DNA of 64,000 bases from Fusibacter bizertensis (GTDB lineage Bacteria > Bacillota > Clostridia > Peptostreptococcales > Acidaminobacteraceae), in NCBI RefSeq assembly GCF_029914245.1, contig NZ_JARYZI010000001.1, positions 496,001-560,000 of the forward strand. Direction: 5' to 3'. The position numbers were made by a program, and so were the translations under genes. Shown here piece by piece: positions 16,530-26,026 of the stretch. Within the stretch, counting starts at the first letter, position 1. Each line of letters opens with the position of its first letter. The notes beneath the pieces are model-generated. The model ran no database searches. It saw nothing but the letters and a program-made list of their open reading frames with translations, and was not told where the DNA came from.

Positions 16530-18922
16530 TAATTAAGCCCTCTCTTCCTATAACTGATGAACGACCGAACCAATCCACCGAGTCCTTTAAAGAAATGGCC
16601 ATTGACTATGTCTAATATATTTTTTGTCATGGCAATTGAAACCGCGCCATTTGACATCTTTGCTATAGCCCTAAAAGGCATATTGGATAAGAAGAACAAG
16701 TTAAGATCAGGATTGCCTTTCTTAACCGACTTATTTCTTAATCCAATTAATATCTTAATAGCAGTTCTAGCTAAAAAGCTTTTCGCATATACCATTTGTG
16801 CTAGTGAATCATTTAACCCCAAAGGCTCTGTTCTATCCCAAGTAGCCTTTGGCACAACATCGCCATACAGCGCTTGAAAAGTATCAAAACTTACGGCTGA
16901 AACAGTTCCTTTGTAATAATCACTTAGTTTTTGTTGATCCTCTTTTTCAGGCGTTTTTCCATCAATTTTAATTTCACCTTTTAGTTTGATCTCTCTTGAA
17001 GAACTTCCAACTAAAAGCTGATATAACCCATTCTCTATCTGAAATGAATTTTCATTTACATCGTAATAACGAAAAGAATAATCATCAAATGGCATCTCAA
17101 CAATTGCAGTTTCACCGGGCATCAAAAATATTTTTTTGAAACCCTTTAACTCTTTTGATGGATGATGAATTAGATTTTGATCTTTACCTATATAAAGCTG
17201 TGCAATTTCAGCACCTGCTACAGGACCAATATTTTTTAAACTAAACCTAACACCGTCTTGCATTACCACAAGATCCGAATACTCGAAACTGGTATAACTA
17301 AGACCATAACCAAAAGGATAACGTACGTCTTGACCTACTTTGTCATAATAACGGTATCCGACATATAGTCCTTCGCGGTATTCACTGGTTCTTTCATTAC
17401 CTGGATAATAATTGATATTAGGAACATCTTCATATTTTAAAGGATACGATTCACTGAGTTTTCCACTTGGATTTACCGCGCCAGTTAATACGTTCAATAT
17501 CGCGTTAGCACCAGCTTGTCCTGTTAGATATCCATGTACGATTGCATCGCACTGTGTTTCCCAAGGCATCTCTATCACAGAACCACCACTGATTACAGCC
17601 ACCACTTTAGTAACTTTAGCTACAGCTTCTAACAGTTCTATCTGACAGCTTGAGATTTTTAAATGCTGTCTATCTTGTCCTTCAACTTCATCAATTTCAT
17701 TTAAGCCTATATAGACAACTGCAACATCTGCTTTTTTTGCTAAGTTAACTGCTTCTTCGCATTTATCATGTGCACATTTACCAACACGGTCATAACCACT
17801 GGCATATCCAATTATGTCAAGATTAGCTTGTTTCATCACTTCAAGCGTACTATCTAGCTTGTAAGGATTAACCATACTTGAACCCGCACCTTGATAACGT
17901 GGAGTATCTGCAAAGTCTCCGACTATAGCCACTTTACAATCTGGTTTTAGCGGTAACACATCCTCATTCTTCAAAAGTATAATAGATGCTTCAGCTGCCT
18001 TTTGTGCCAACTTATGATGTGCTTCAAAATCTAGCTCTATTTTTCGATTAATCTCTGTTTCATATAGCACTTTCAGATATTCTTCAACACGTTCATCTAA
18101 AACAGTTTCATCTAAATTACCTGATTTAACTGCATCGACGATTTGATGTACACTGTCGTAACCTGTTGATGGCATCTCCAGATGTGCACCAGCTTTGACG
18201 CTTTCTACAGCATCATTACTGCCACCCCAATCTGAAACGACCATACCTTCAAACCGCCATGTATCCACAAGCAAATCTCTTAGTAAATATTTGTGTTCAT
18301 GAGAATAGGTGCCGTTTACTTTGTTATAAGAGGACATCACTGCCTTAGGCTTGCCTTCTTTAACTGCTATCTCAAATCCTGTGAGGTATATCTCATGCAA
18401 TGTTCTATCATCAACAATAGAATCATTTGTCATCCTGAGATATTCTTGGTTATTAGCAGCGAAATGTTTGAGACAAGCACCAACACCTTCGCTTTGGATA
18501 CCTCTTGTGTATGCCGCTGCAAGCTTCCCCGCCTGATAAGGGTCTTCGCTATAATATTCAAAATTACGCCCACATAATGGACTTCTCTTAATATTTAGAC
18601 CTGGACCTAATATGATATTGACCTCATTGTAAACTGCTTCTTTACCAAGCGCCTTTCCTACAGCTTCGCACATCTCTACATCCCAGCTATTCGCCATAGT
18701 TGCAGAGGTTGGAAAACATGTTGCAGCTACTCCTTTGACAAGTCCTAGATGATCGCCTTCGCTGGCTTGCTTTCGAAGACCATGCGGTCCGTCTGCAAGT
18801 GCCATCGCAGGAATGTTTAACCGATCTATTTTTCTTGAATGCCAAAAATCTTCACCTGAAAGCAATGAAGCTTTTTCAACCAATGTCATTTGCGTAGTAA
18901 TTGACCCATAATTTGACGGCAT
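16529..18922 (-). CDS. GH3 beta-glucosidase-like glycosidase, cytoplasmic
   Basis: 797 residues, no signal peptide. The start is the ATG at 18922, seven bases after AGGAG; an ATG two codons earlier is almost on top of the ribosome binding site. The order is the usual one: TIM-barrel (ALADGPHGLRKQ, RNFEYYSEDP, KHFAANNQEY; nucleophile Asp in GMVVSDWGGS), sandwich domain (ILLKNEDVLPL, GAGSSMVNP), and fibronectin-like domain (about 560-680). A roughly 90-residue basic helical tail follows. The Gly-Ser-Ser-Met type loop and SDWGG fit beta-glucosidases. It would act on sugars already imported, unlike the two other GH3 proteins here, which are outside the membrane. Confidence 0.88.
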   Translation of the reverse strand: MPSNYGSITTQMTLVEKASLLSGEDFWHSRKIDRLNIPAMALADGPHGLRKQASEGDHLGLVKGVAATCFPTSATMANSWDVEMCEAVGKALGKEAVYNEVNIILGPGLNIKRSPLCGRNFEYYSEDPYQAGKLAAAYTRGIQSEGVGACLKHFAANNQEYLRMTNDSIVDDRTLHEIYLTGFEIAVKEGKPKAVMSSYNKVNGTYSHEHKYLLRDLLVDTWRFEGMVVSDWGGSNDAVESVKAGAHLEMPSTGYDSVHQIVDAVKSGNLDETVLDERVEEYLKVLYETEINRKIELDFEAHHKLAQKAAEASIILLKNEDVLPLKPDCKVAIVGDFADTPRYQGAGSSMVNPYKLDSTLEVMKQANLDIIGYASGYDRVGKCAHDKCEEAVNLAKKADVAVVYIGLNEIDEVEGQDRQHLKISSCQIELLEAVAKVTKVVAVISGGSVIEMPWETQCDAIVHGYLTGQAGANAILNVLTGAVNPSGKLSESYPLKYEDVPNINYYPGNERTSEYREGLYVGYRYYDKVGQDVRYPFGYGLSYTSFEYSDLVVMQDGVRFSLKNIGPVAGAEIAQLYIGKDQNLIHHPSKELKGFKKIFLMPGETAIVEMPFDDYSFRYYDVNENSFQIENGLYQLLVGSSSREIKLKGEIKIDGKTPEKEDQQKLSDYYKGTVSAVSFDTFQALYGDVVPKATWDRTEPLGLNDSLAQMVYAKSFLARTAIKILIGLRNKSVKKGNPDLNLFFLSNMPFRAIAKMSNGAVSIAMTKNILDIVNGHFFKGLGGLVRSFISYRKRGLN

Positions 18923-18948
18923 CGACATTCTCCTTTCCTTGTATATAT

Positions 18949-19965
18949 TTAGTTGAATCCCACTTTTTGCTGTGCTTTTTTATAGACAAGAAGTGATATC
19001 TTTCTACCTGTAATTCCTGGTAAATTGATGACACTCCCTACTAAACTAAGGCGCATACGAAAATTAATCCATAAGTTATACTTTCGGATTGAACGCCAAA
19101 GCATTTTCTTTTTATTAATCGCTTCTTTTGTACCGATTTTTAATAACAATACTGAAGAAACGGTAGTGATAATCGTAAGATAGTGAAGCATATACTTTTG
19201 TCGTTTTCGACCTTTGATTTTTGTTAAATCTGTGCTATACAGCATTAAATTATTTACCAATAATTGCTGATCAATGCGGCGAATCATATTCTTTTCATTA
19301 ACGGATTGTTCATCTCGCCCTATAAAATAATGGTAAACACAGATACTCATATAATAGATCGTTTCCACATATGGAAGCGGCATATAGACAAATATATTAT
19401 CCACATAAAAAGTATGCTCCGGAAGTTTCAGTTCACAAGTAATAAGCACACTACGTCTATATATTACTGAATGCATCAAGATGTACTTCCCAGCTCTAAA
19501 GCGACCGATTTCATCCCAAGATACGATTTCGTTTTCTGGAACGATACCACGATAATGCATGATTTTCTTTTTACTCTCGCCCAACTTATCATAGACAAAA
19601 TCACAAAGAAACATATCTACATCTTGACCAGCTTCGGTAAACTCTTTAAGCTTTGAAACAACTGACTTTAAAGCTTCTGGATTTACCCAGTCGTCACTAT
19701 CAACTACTTTTATATATTTTCCGGAAGCACTTGCGATACCTGTGTTTACAGCACCGCCGTGTCCTAGATTTTTTTGATGAATTACTTTAACTTTTTCAGG
19801 ATAATTTTCTTCAAAACGATCGGCAATCAAACCTGTTCCATCTGTAGAACCATCGTTGACGATTAGGATCTCAATACCTTCACCACTCTCAAGCAAAGTA
19901 GTGATACAGTTTGATAAATACTGCTCCGTATTATAACTCGGTACGACAACAGATAAAATATTCAT
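18949..19965 (-). CDS. Family 2 glycosyltransferase
   Basis: 338 residues from the ATG at 19965, six bases after AAGGAG. The GT2 core is clear: VVVPSYNTEQYLSNC at the start, NDGSTDGTG, GHGGAVNTGI, and the metal-binding VDSDDWVNP near residue 90. The C-terminal half (about 170-338) is basic and weakly hydrophobic but has no definite membrane span. Such enzymes add a sugar from a nucleotide donor to a lipid or cell-wall acceptor. It is the first gene of the operon with two GH3 genes and GtrA, and its promoter carries the shared 48-bp element. Confidence 0.85.
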   Translation of the reverse strand: MNILSVVVPSYNTEQYLSNCITTLLESGEGIEILIVNDGSTDGTGLIADRFEENYPEKVKVIHQKNLGHGGAVNTGIASASGKYIKVVDSDDWVNPEALKSVVSKLKEFTEAGQDVDMFLCDFVYDKLGESKKKIMHYRGIVPENEIVSWDEIGRFRAGKYILMHSVIYRRSVLITCELKLPEHTFYVDNIFVYMPLPYVETIYYMSICVYHYFIGRDEQSVNEKNMIRRIDQQLLVNNLMLYSTDLTKIKGRKRQKYMLHYLTIITTVSSVLLLKIGTKEAINKKKMLWRSIRKYNLWINFRMRLSLVGSVINLPGITGRKISLLVYKKAQQKVGFN

Positions 19966-19996
19966 TTGTTCTCCTTTCAAACCTGCATGTGAGGTT

Positions 19997-20044
19997 ATAA
20001 TATCATAGAATTTTTTTTATAATTGTACGATTGCGTAAACTGTC
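19997..20044 (-). promoter_or_regulatory. Promoter with shared regulatory element (copy A)
   Basis: Minus strand: GACAGTTTACGCAATC, then ACAA, ATTCTAT, and -10 TATTAT at 19997-20002. A 48-bp block with the same spacing precedes the GH3 lipoprotein gene (26027-26074). There is no recognisable -35 box 17 bp from the -10, which suggests an activator-dependent promoter. The distance to the GT2 start codon is about 32 bases, nearly the same as in copy B. Confidence 0.65.
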
Positions 20045-20160
20045 ATTTTCATTTCACAATATGCAAAACATTTGTTAAGGTATAACGAGTTGCGATTTAA
20101 TTTAATGTTGATGCGGCTTCATATAGTTAATCATGTCTTAAGTTAGTTTAGTTGTGTCTT

Positions 20161-20191
20161 AAAAAAAAGCTGGAATCTATCATTCCAGCTT
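20161..20191 (-). terminator. Terminator after glf
   Basis: A 10-bp stem (AAGCTGGAAT/ATTCCAGCTT) with a T8 run on the minus strand. The stem begins within the last codons of glf, so the transcript ends right after the gene. Confidence 0.8.
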
Positions 20192-21286
20192 CCGTACTTG
20201 TTCTTCATTTACATGTTTAAGTGCAAGTTCAATTATTTTATCCATATCATAATACTTATAATCTGCAAGTCTTCCGCCAAATATTGTATCAGGTAGTGCG
20301 TCTGCTAACGCCTTATATTTTTTGTAGATTTCATCATTTTTAGCATCATTAACTGGATAATACGGTTCCATCCCAGGCTGCCATTCTTCACTATATTCTC
20401 TACTGATTACCGTACTGGGCTGTGTTCCAAATTCAAAGTGCTTATGTTCAATGATTCGTGTATATGGCACGATTTCGTCAGTATAGTTGATGACTGCATT
20501 TCCTTGATAATTTGGGATGTTCAAGATTTCAGTTTCAAATCTCACACTTCTGTATGCTAGAGGTCCATAACAATAATCAAAGTACGCATCAATGGCACCA
20601 GTGTATACTATTTTTCGTCCTATTTGATTCCATTTTTCACGATTATCTAGATAATCAGTACCAAGTTTTACATCTATACCGTCTAGCATTTTACTTATAA
20701 TTTTAGTATATCCACCTATCGGGATTCCTTGATAACGATCTGAAAAGTAGTTGTTGTCATAAGTATACCTCACAGGCAAACGTCTTATAATAAATGCAGG
20801 TAACTCGTCACAAGGCCGCCCCCATTGTTTCTGAGTATAACCTTTAATGAGCCTTTCATAAACATCTCTTCCAACCAGACTAATCGCTTGTTCTTCGAGA
20901 TTTTTCGGCTCATCTTTAATTTCTTTTCTTTGCTCCGAGATGATGGCATCAACTTCTGCTGGAGTTGCCTTTCCCCACATCTTGTAGAAAGTATTCATAT
21001 TAAACGGCAAATTATAAAGTGTTCCCTGATAATTCGCTAAAGGACTGTTGATAAATGAGTTGAATTCAGCAAATTGACTGATATACTCCCACGTCTCCTT
21101 AACACTGGTATGGAATATATGTGCACCGTATTTATGAACATTTATGCCTTCAACTTCTTCAGTATAGATGTTTCCAGCAATATGCCCCCTCTTTTCTAAA
21201 ACAAGACACTTTTTCCCAATTTTTTTCATCTCATATGCAAATATAGCACCATATAGGCCACTGCCTACAATTATATAGTCGTACAT
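20180..21286 (-). CDS. glf: UDP-galactopyranose mutase
   Basis: 368 residues, the usual length. It interconverts UDP-galactopyranose and UDP-galactofuranose through a reduced-FAD adduct in the cytoplasm. Visible family marks: the FAD dinucleotide fold GSGLYGAIFAYE, KYGAHIFHTS near residue 60, YTQKQWGRP, RLPVRYTYDNNYFSD, YPVNDAKND, and the C-terminal FGGRLADYKYYDMD, which holds the active-site Arg and flavin contacts. It lies 11 bases after the GHKL kinase and shares its transcript, an unusual pairing that ties galactofuranose precursor supply to this signalling system. Confidence 0.93.
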   Translation of the reverse strand: MYDYIIVGSGLYGAIFAYEMKKIGKKCLVLEKRGHIAGNIYTEEVEGINVHKYGAHIFHTSVKETWEYISQFAEFNSFINSPLANYQGTLYNLPFNMNTFYKMWGKATPAEVDAIISEQRKEIKDEPKNLEEQAISLVGRDVYERLIKGYTQKQWGRPCDELPAFIIRRLPVRYTYDNNYFSDRYQGIPIGGYTKIISKMLDGIDVKLGTDYLDNREKWNQIGRKIVYTGAIDAYFDYCYGPLAYRSVRFETEILNIPNYQGNAVINYTDEIVPYTRIIEHKHFEFGTQPSTVISREYSEEWQPGMEPYYPVNDAKNDEIYKKYKALADALPDTIFGGRLADYKYYDMDKIIELALKHVNEEQVRKLE

Positions 21287-21297
21287 CGTTATCCTCT

Positions 21298-22614
21298 TTA
21301 TTCTTCACTTGGAAGTGGAATTAATATTTTCATTACAAACCAATTATTATCGGTGGATATAGACAGATTACCATTGTACCCTTCGATAGTCTTCTTAATA
21401 CTTTTTATACCATAACCATGATAATGCATATCAGATTTTGTCGTTACGGGTAATCCATCTCTAAAAATAATATCTTCTTCAAAATAGTTTTCAAACCGCA
21501 TCATCAAGAATCCATTTTTTGAAAAAACGGCTACACGAATGATGCGTTTTTGAAGATCATCAATTTTTTTGACACTTTCGATACAGTTGTCAATGGCATT
21601 TCCAAACACTGAACAGATGTCCATCACATACATAAAATCTAAAAGTTTGCCATTTACTACACAACTCAGCGTGATGTCATTCTCAAAACAAGTAATACCT
21701 TTTCCGGTCAGTATCGTGTCAACAACAGTATTTCCCGTATCATAGCTAGATTCATAAACTCTAATAGAATGATCTATTTCATCGAGATACTTTTCTTTAA
21801 GTACTGGATCTTGCTCATTTCTAATCTGATTGATTTGATGCTTGAAATCATGATACTTTCGATTAATGACTTCTATATTATCTTTCGAAGCCTGATATTG
21901 ATCATAATGTTTATGAAGTATATCGTTGATCGCGTTAAGTTCGTGGTTGAGATTCATCTCTCTACGCTGTTCGTTCGATGCAAAAAGAATCAAAAGTCCA
22001 CTTAAATCTACAAGTGTTCTTATATACAGTAGATTTGCTCTTACGTTACTATCCGTAAAAGGATTATCCATAACAAAATTGATATTATTCATGAGAAATG
22101 TTGCAATACCAATGATAAGTGCGTTAAGTAATTCTTTAAAAGTGACACCAAGCTTTCGATCTTTAAAAACTTTTCTTGCATCTACCCAAAAACCTATCGT
22201 AAAAACCAAGCTATAGACTAAGACCATAATAGCACCTGCGAGCCAAATCTTATGGGGCACTCCTACATAGAGAATCGCATAATATATCTGCCATTCAAGT
22301 GATGCAGCAAATTCAGCCAATATAAAAGCCCTAATAAATAAAAAACCAGCATCGTATTTTGAGATATCACAGACTAACCATATATATATATACATCACTG
22401 CCATGGCAGTTAACATCCCCGGAACCCAATATATCAAAGGAAGTTCACCACTAATCAGTTGAACCATCGTTAAAACAATTGGACCTAGAAGCAAAAAAAG
22501 ATAGTGCTTAAATCCAGTATATCTCTTTTTTAGTGGCATAATATAGATCAAACACGCTAGTGATTCAGCAATAGACGTAAAAAGCCTTGGGATTTCAAGA
22601 TATTGATCAACCAT
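21298..22614 (-). CDS. GHKL-type sensor histidine kinase (AgrC/ComD-like layout)
   Basis: 438 residues. The N-terminal half has about six to seven membrane segments (residues 10-220). A coiled linker follows, with the phospho-acceptor His in KYHDFKHQINQIRN near residue 255. The GHKL ATPase ends the protein: N-box FGNAIDNCIESVKK and G-box HGYGIKSIKKTIEGY. This is the layout of kinases that work with LytTR regulators and often sense peptides or membrane conditions. Its ATG shares one base with the regulator stop codon upstream. I found no evident signal-peptide precursor gene nearby. Confidence 0.88.
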   Translation of the reverse strand: MVDQYLEIPRLFTSIAESLACLIYIMPLKKRYTGFKHYLFLLLGPIVLTMVQLISGELPLIYWVPGMLTAMAVMYIYIWLVCDISKYDAGFLFIRAFILAEFAASLEWQIYYAILYVGVPHKIWLAGAIMVLVYSLVFTIGFWVDARKVFKDRKLGVTFKELLNALIIGIATFLMNNINFVMDNPFTDSNVRANLLYIRTLVDLSGLLILFASNEQRREMNLNHELNAINDILHKHYDQYQASKDNIEVINRKYHDFKHQINQIRNEQDPVLKEKYLDEIDHSIRVYESSYDTGNTVVDTILTGKGITCFENDITLSCVVNGKLLDFMYVMDICSVFGNAIDNCIESVKKIDDLQKRIIRVAVFSKNGFLMMRFENYFEEDIIFRDGLPVTTKSDMHYHGYGIKSIKKTIEGYNGNLSISTDNNWFVMKILIPLPSEE

Positions 22615-23324
22615 TATATATATTCACCTCCAATATACTCAGCAAGTGCATTCATAAAATTCTTCTTTTTTGAGCGACTTATTACAAGTTCAGCACCGCC
22701 AACAACCACACAATCTTTCTCTATTGACTCAACATGTTTTAAACTGACCAAAAAACAGCTATTGCACCGTGCAAAGTGAAAATTCTTAACTAACTGCTCT
22801 AGATTAGAAAGTGAATTATAGATAGATATCGTTTCATCTTCAAGGTGAATATATACTTTATGCTCAATACTTTCCATGTAGCAAATTTTAGTGATATCAA
22901 GCCTTATAATCTCACTATTAACAGTTACAAGTAAAAAAGCACTTTTACTTAGTGCAATTCTATTAACCGCTTTATCTAGCTGTTGTACAAAATCTACATA
23001 AACAATGGGTTTTACAACATAACTCAGCGCATCAACCTTGTATCCTTGTATTGCGTAGCCTGACATATTGGTTACAAAGATAATGATAACGTTTTTATCA
23101 ACGGCTCTAATTCTCTCAGCTGCGGTTAATCCATCCATTTTTTCCATCTGAATGTCCATAAAAATAATGTCATATAGACCGTTATACTGCTCAACGATGT
23201 CAAAAGCATCAGAATAAATTGAAATATAAAACTTCTCTTTTTTTTCTTTCTCATATTCTTTTATATATTGCTTCAATTTATTTTGAATGATCACATCATC
23301 ATCAACAATTGCCACTCTGATCAA
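22614..23324 (-). CDS. LytTR-family response regulator paired with the GHKL kinase
   Basis: 236 residues from a TTG start at 23324, six bases after GGAGG. Receiver domain: DDD at 8-10, phospho-acceptor Asp in DIIFMDIQMEKMDG, VTNMSG, and Lys in YVVKPIVY. The LytTR domain (about 135-236) has CNSCFLVSLKHVESI and ISRSKKKNF. It heads the operon regulator-kinase-glf. It is the best candidate to act on the shared element upstream of the two flanking glycosidase transcription units, since LytTR proteins typically bind near such promoters; this is inference. Confidence 0.9.
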   Translation of the reverse strand: MIRVAIVDDDVIIQNKLKQYIKEYEKEKKEKFYISIYSDAFDIVEQYNGLYDIIFMDIQMEKMDGLTAAERIRAVDKNVIIIFVTNMSGYAIQGYKVDALSYVVKPIVYVDFVQQLDKAVNRIALSKSAFLLVTVNSEIIRLDITKICYMESIEHKVYIHLEDETISIYNSLSNLEQLVKNFHFARCNSCFLVSLKHVESIEKDCVVVGGAELVISRSKKKNFMNALAEYIGGEYI

Positions 23325-23363
23325 AGTTTTCCTCCACAGGTTATTAATAATTGTCTTTTGCCT

Positions 23364-23393
23364 ATTATATCACCGTTTACTTCAGTTGGGCAA
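23364..23393 (-). promoter_or_regulatory. Candidate promoter of the regulator-kinase-glf operon
   Basis: Minus strand: TTGCCC (23388-23393), 18-bp spacer, TATAAT (23364-23369). The spacer contains GTAAACGG, the reverse of part of the shared GTTTAC element, but without the full arrangement. Confidence 0.4.
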
Positions 23394-23398
23394 ACGCA

Positions 23399-23440
23399 TA
23401 AAAAGACTGTTATGCTGACAAAATATCAGCATAACAGTCT
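23399..23440 (-). terminator. Terminator after the GH3 lipoprotein gene
   Basis: A 15-bp perfect stem (23404-23418 with 23426-23440) followed by a T-rich tail on the minus strand, 16 bases past the stop. Confidence 0.85.
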
Positions 23441-23455
23441 AGGGGGATTATATAA

Positions 23456-25993
23456 TTATTTTCCTGTATTTGTAGGTGTTACAAGTGGTGCAACGCCATA
23501 TTTAGCAGTACGTGCATCATCAATTACACCAGCCCAGTTTAAACCAAATGCAAAGTCATAGATATTGCCTTCGCTATCTGTGTATGAAACCATATCTCTT
23601 GGTACATCTTCAAATTGTTGTTCAACTGTTTCCATATCTTTAGGGAACTGAACTGGTAACAAACCAGATGGTTCATATTTTCCAGCTGCAACTTCTAATA
23701 ACGCTTTATCTTTTATACCAAAGCCTACGATAATTGCATCAACATCATTCTCAAATTCAGATACAATTACAGGTCTTTGAGCGCGAATAGCAACTATTGT
23801 TTTAGCACTTTCTGGCATATTCGCCGCTGCATATTCAATCGCATCTAAATCTGTCGCATTTGTGATAATTGCATCTTTGCCGAAGTATGAACGATTTTCT
23901 TTAACTTCAACAGTTTGCGTACCATATACTGAATCTTGTTTTTCTTCGATCATAGAACCAGATATTGATTCTTTACGAACAAATTCTGAATCAGCAGTAT
24001 ATTTACCATATTGTAACGTCATCGGTACATATGATTGTGTTGCAGGATCAAAACCATAACCAGCGAACATACTACCTGCATTCATCGGTCCATCAACCAC
24101 AGCAAGTGAGAAATCACAACCTGCAAGTTCTTTTGCAGATGCACGTTTGATGTCTGCATAAGCAATTGTTGCATTACCGTCTGCATCTGCTTCACCAGTA
24201 AGTGTCGCATTTACAGTATCTGTAACTACATTGAAATATTCACTAGCAACTTCTAGGTCAACTGGTAAGAACCATTTAGCAGGTGTTGGTGCTCCAAAAT
24301 CAGAAGCTGCTGCTGGTCTATAAAGCATTGGAATATAAACTGTTGGTTTTTCGCCTTCAGTTGCAGCCTTTATCGTATTGTCTTTGTTTTTAAGCATAAC
24401 TACTGATTTAAGTGCTGCATCAAAACCTTTAGCATTTAATGCGTCACTGCCAACCACTTCTTTTGTTTCATCTACATCAATGTAAGCATTATCAAATAAG
24501 TTTACGTTGAAAATATTTTTTAAAAGTCTTACAGCAGACTCTTCAAATCTTGCTCTCATCGCTTCTTCACCAATATCAGCTACACCGATATCATATGCTT
24601 CTAGAATTTCTACATTGCTGTTATGTCCACCAAACTGATCAACGCCTACTGTTAAAACTCTGTAGACACGTTCAGCTTTTGTCATATCCTCAGCACCCCA
24701 TGATGTGTGGATAAACTCTTCTGGGTCATTGATAACACCCCAGTCAGTACAAATTACACCTTCATAGCCATATTGTCCACGAAGTAAATCTTTAATTTTA
24801 TATTCACTATATGCACTACCTATCAATTCGCCATAAGCTTCGTCTTCATCATAGGCAATTGAATAAGAAGACATAATTGATGATGCTTCTCCAGTTTTTC
24901 CTTCAAGCTTAAGACCACCATCTACGAAAGGAATCAAGCTCGTTTCAAATTGACCACCTGGATAAACTGCACTGTTACCTACTAAAGCATGACTTTCACG
25001 TCCACCTTCAGCAGCACCATCTCCCGGCCAGTGTTTGATCATAGCATTCATACTATCTTTTCCCCAACCAAGATCGTTACCACTTGCATCGTATGAAGAT
25101 TGAATACCATCTACATATGATGCAGTCATATCTCTAGAAAGCGCTGGATCTTCACCAAACGTTCCTTGAATACGAACCCATCTTGCTTCACTTGCCAAAT
25201 CAATTTGTGGTCCTAATAGCGTACCAATACCGATTAATCTGTATTCTTGAGAAATCGTCATTGCAGAATCTTTTGCAACTTGTGGATCAAAAGTTGCTGC
25301 AAGTGCAAGATTGGATGGCCAAGCTGATATACCAACATCTCTTGGATCAGAACTTGTATTTACAGGTATACCAAAAGGTGTTTTCTCTGCATAAACTTGC
25401 ATTGCATTATTCCAAAGTGCACCAGTTTCAGGCGCTGCAGCTGAAGCAGCATTTAGAACTGAACGTCCACCTGCATCTAAAAATGCAAGTTGAGCTTCAT
25501 CTAATGTTTCACCAATTGCAAAGACATGTGCACTATATAGCATCAAACCAGCAATGTTTTCAACTGGTAAAATACTAGCAAGATTCATTGCTCTTGCTTC
25601 ATCTGATTCTCGCCAGTCTTCATATTGATCAAGCATATTATTTGCATTTAAATCTTTAAATGCAAAACCATCAACTTGGATTAATTTAAGACCTGACTCT
25701 TTAGAATAACCGATTGTTTCTCCACCGTCATTGTTAACAAGTGTAAAACCAAAATCTGTATCTTCTTCAGACCATTTTACTGTTCCCGAACCCCATTCTT
25801 CAACTGGTATCGGTTCTTTCATTACAATTGCACCGTCATTTGTTTCTTCTGTTGTTTCTATACTCCCCGTAGTGCTTTCACTTGTGCTTTGCGTATCATC
25901 ATTAGAGTTCTTATCTGAACATCCTACTGATAATGACAATATCATCACTAAAACCATGAGTAATGATAAACCTTTTTTAAAGCCAGACTTCAT
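23456..25993 (-). CDS. Secreted GH3 glycosidase lipoprotein
   Basis: 845 residues. The signal peptide ends in a lipobox (SLSVGC, Cys 25), followed by a Ser/Thr/Glu linker (about 26-60), so the enzyme is anchored on the outer face of the membrane. The TIM-barrel has a motif KHWPGDGAAEGGRESHA (the KH-F/W-PG of GH3) and nucleophile Asp in GVICTDWG. The C-terminal sandwich domain (about 510-830) is present. The barrel resembles exo-acting glucan glucohydrolases more than the other two GH3 enzymes here, but specificity is not decidable. It is monocistronic, with the shared element at its promoter and a strong terminator. Confidence 0.88.
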   Translation of the reverse strand: MKSGFKKGLSLLMVLVMILSLSVGCSDKNSNDDTQSTSESTTGSIETTEETNDGAIVMKEPIPVEEWGSGTVKWSEEDTDFGFTLVNNDGGETIGYSKESGLKLIQVDGFAFKDLNANNMLDQYEDWRESDEARAMNLASILPVENIAGLMLYSAHVFAIGETLDEAQLAFLDAGGRSVLNAASAAAPETGALWNNAMQVYAEKTPFGIPVNTSSDPRDVGISAWPSNLALAATFDPQVAKDSAMTISQEYRLIGIGTLLGPQIDLASEARWVRIQGTFGEDPALSRDMTASYVDGIQSSYDASGNDLGWGKDSMNAMIKHWPGDGAAEGGRESHALVGNSAVYPGGQFETSLIPFVDGGLKLEGKTGEASSIMSSYSIAYDEDEAYGELIGSAYSEYKIKDLLRGQYGYEGVICTDWGVINDPEEFIHTSWGAEDMTKAERVYRVLTVGVDQFGGHNSNVEILEAYDIGVADIGEEAMRARFEESAVRLLKNIFNVNLFDNAYIDVDETKEVVGSDALNAKGFDAALKSVVMLKNKDNTIKAATEGEKPTVYIPMLYRPAAASDFGAPTPAKWFLPVDLEVASEYFNVVTDTVNATLTGEADADGNATIAYADIKRASAKELAGCDFSLAVVDGPMNAGSMFAGYGFDPATQSYVPMTLQYGKYTADSEFVRKESISGSMIEEKQDSVYGTQTVEVKENRSYFGKDAIITNATDLDAIEYAAANMPESAKTIVAIRAQRPVIVSEFENDVDAIIVGFGIKDKALLEVAAGKYEPSGLLPVQFPKDMETVEQQFEDVPRDMVSYTDSEGNIYDFAFGLNWAGVIDDARTAKYGVAPLVTPTNTGK

Positions 25994-26026
25994 ATACTTT
26001 ATCCCCTTTCAAATGTCGATGGTCAA

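Noticed and set aside
23268-23561. A 97-codon plus-strand open frame between the regulator and the GH3 lipoprotein gene
   Set aside because: It overlaps both genes on the opposite strand plus the terminator hairpin, with no ribosome binding site.
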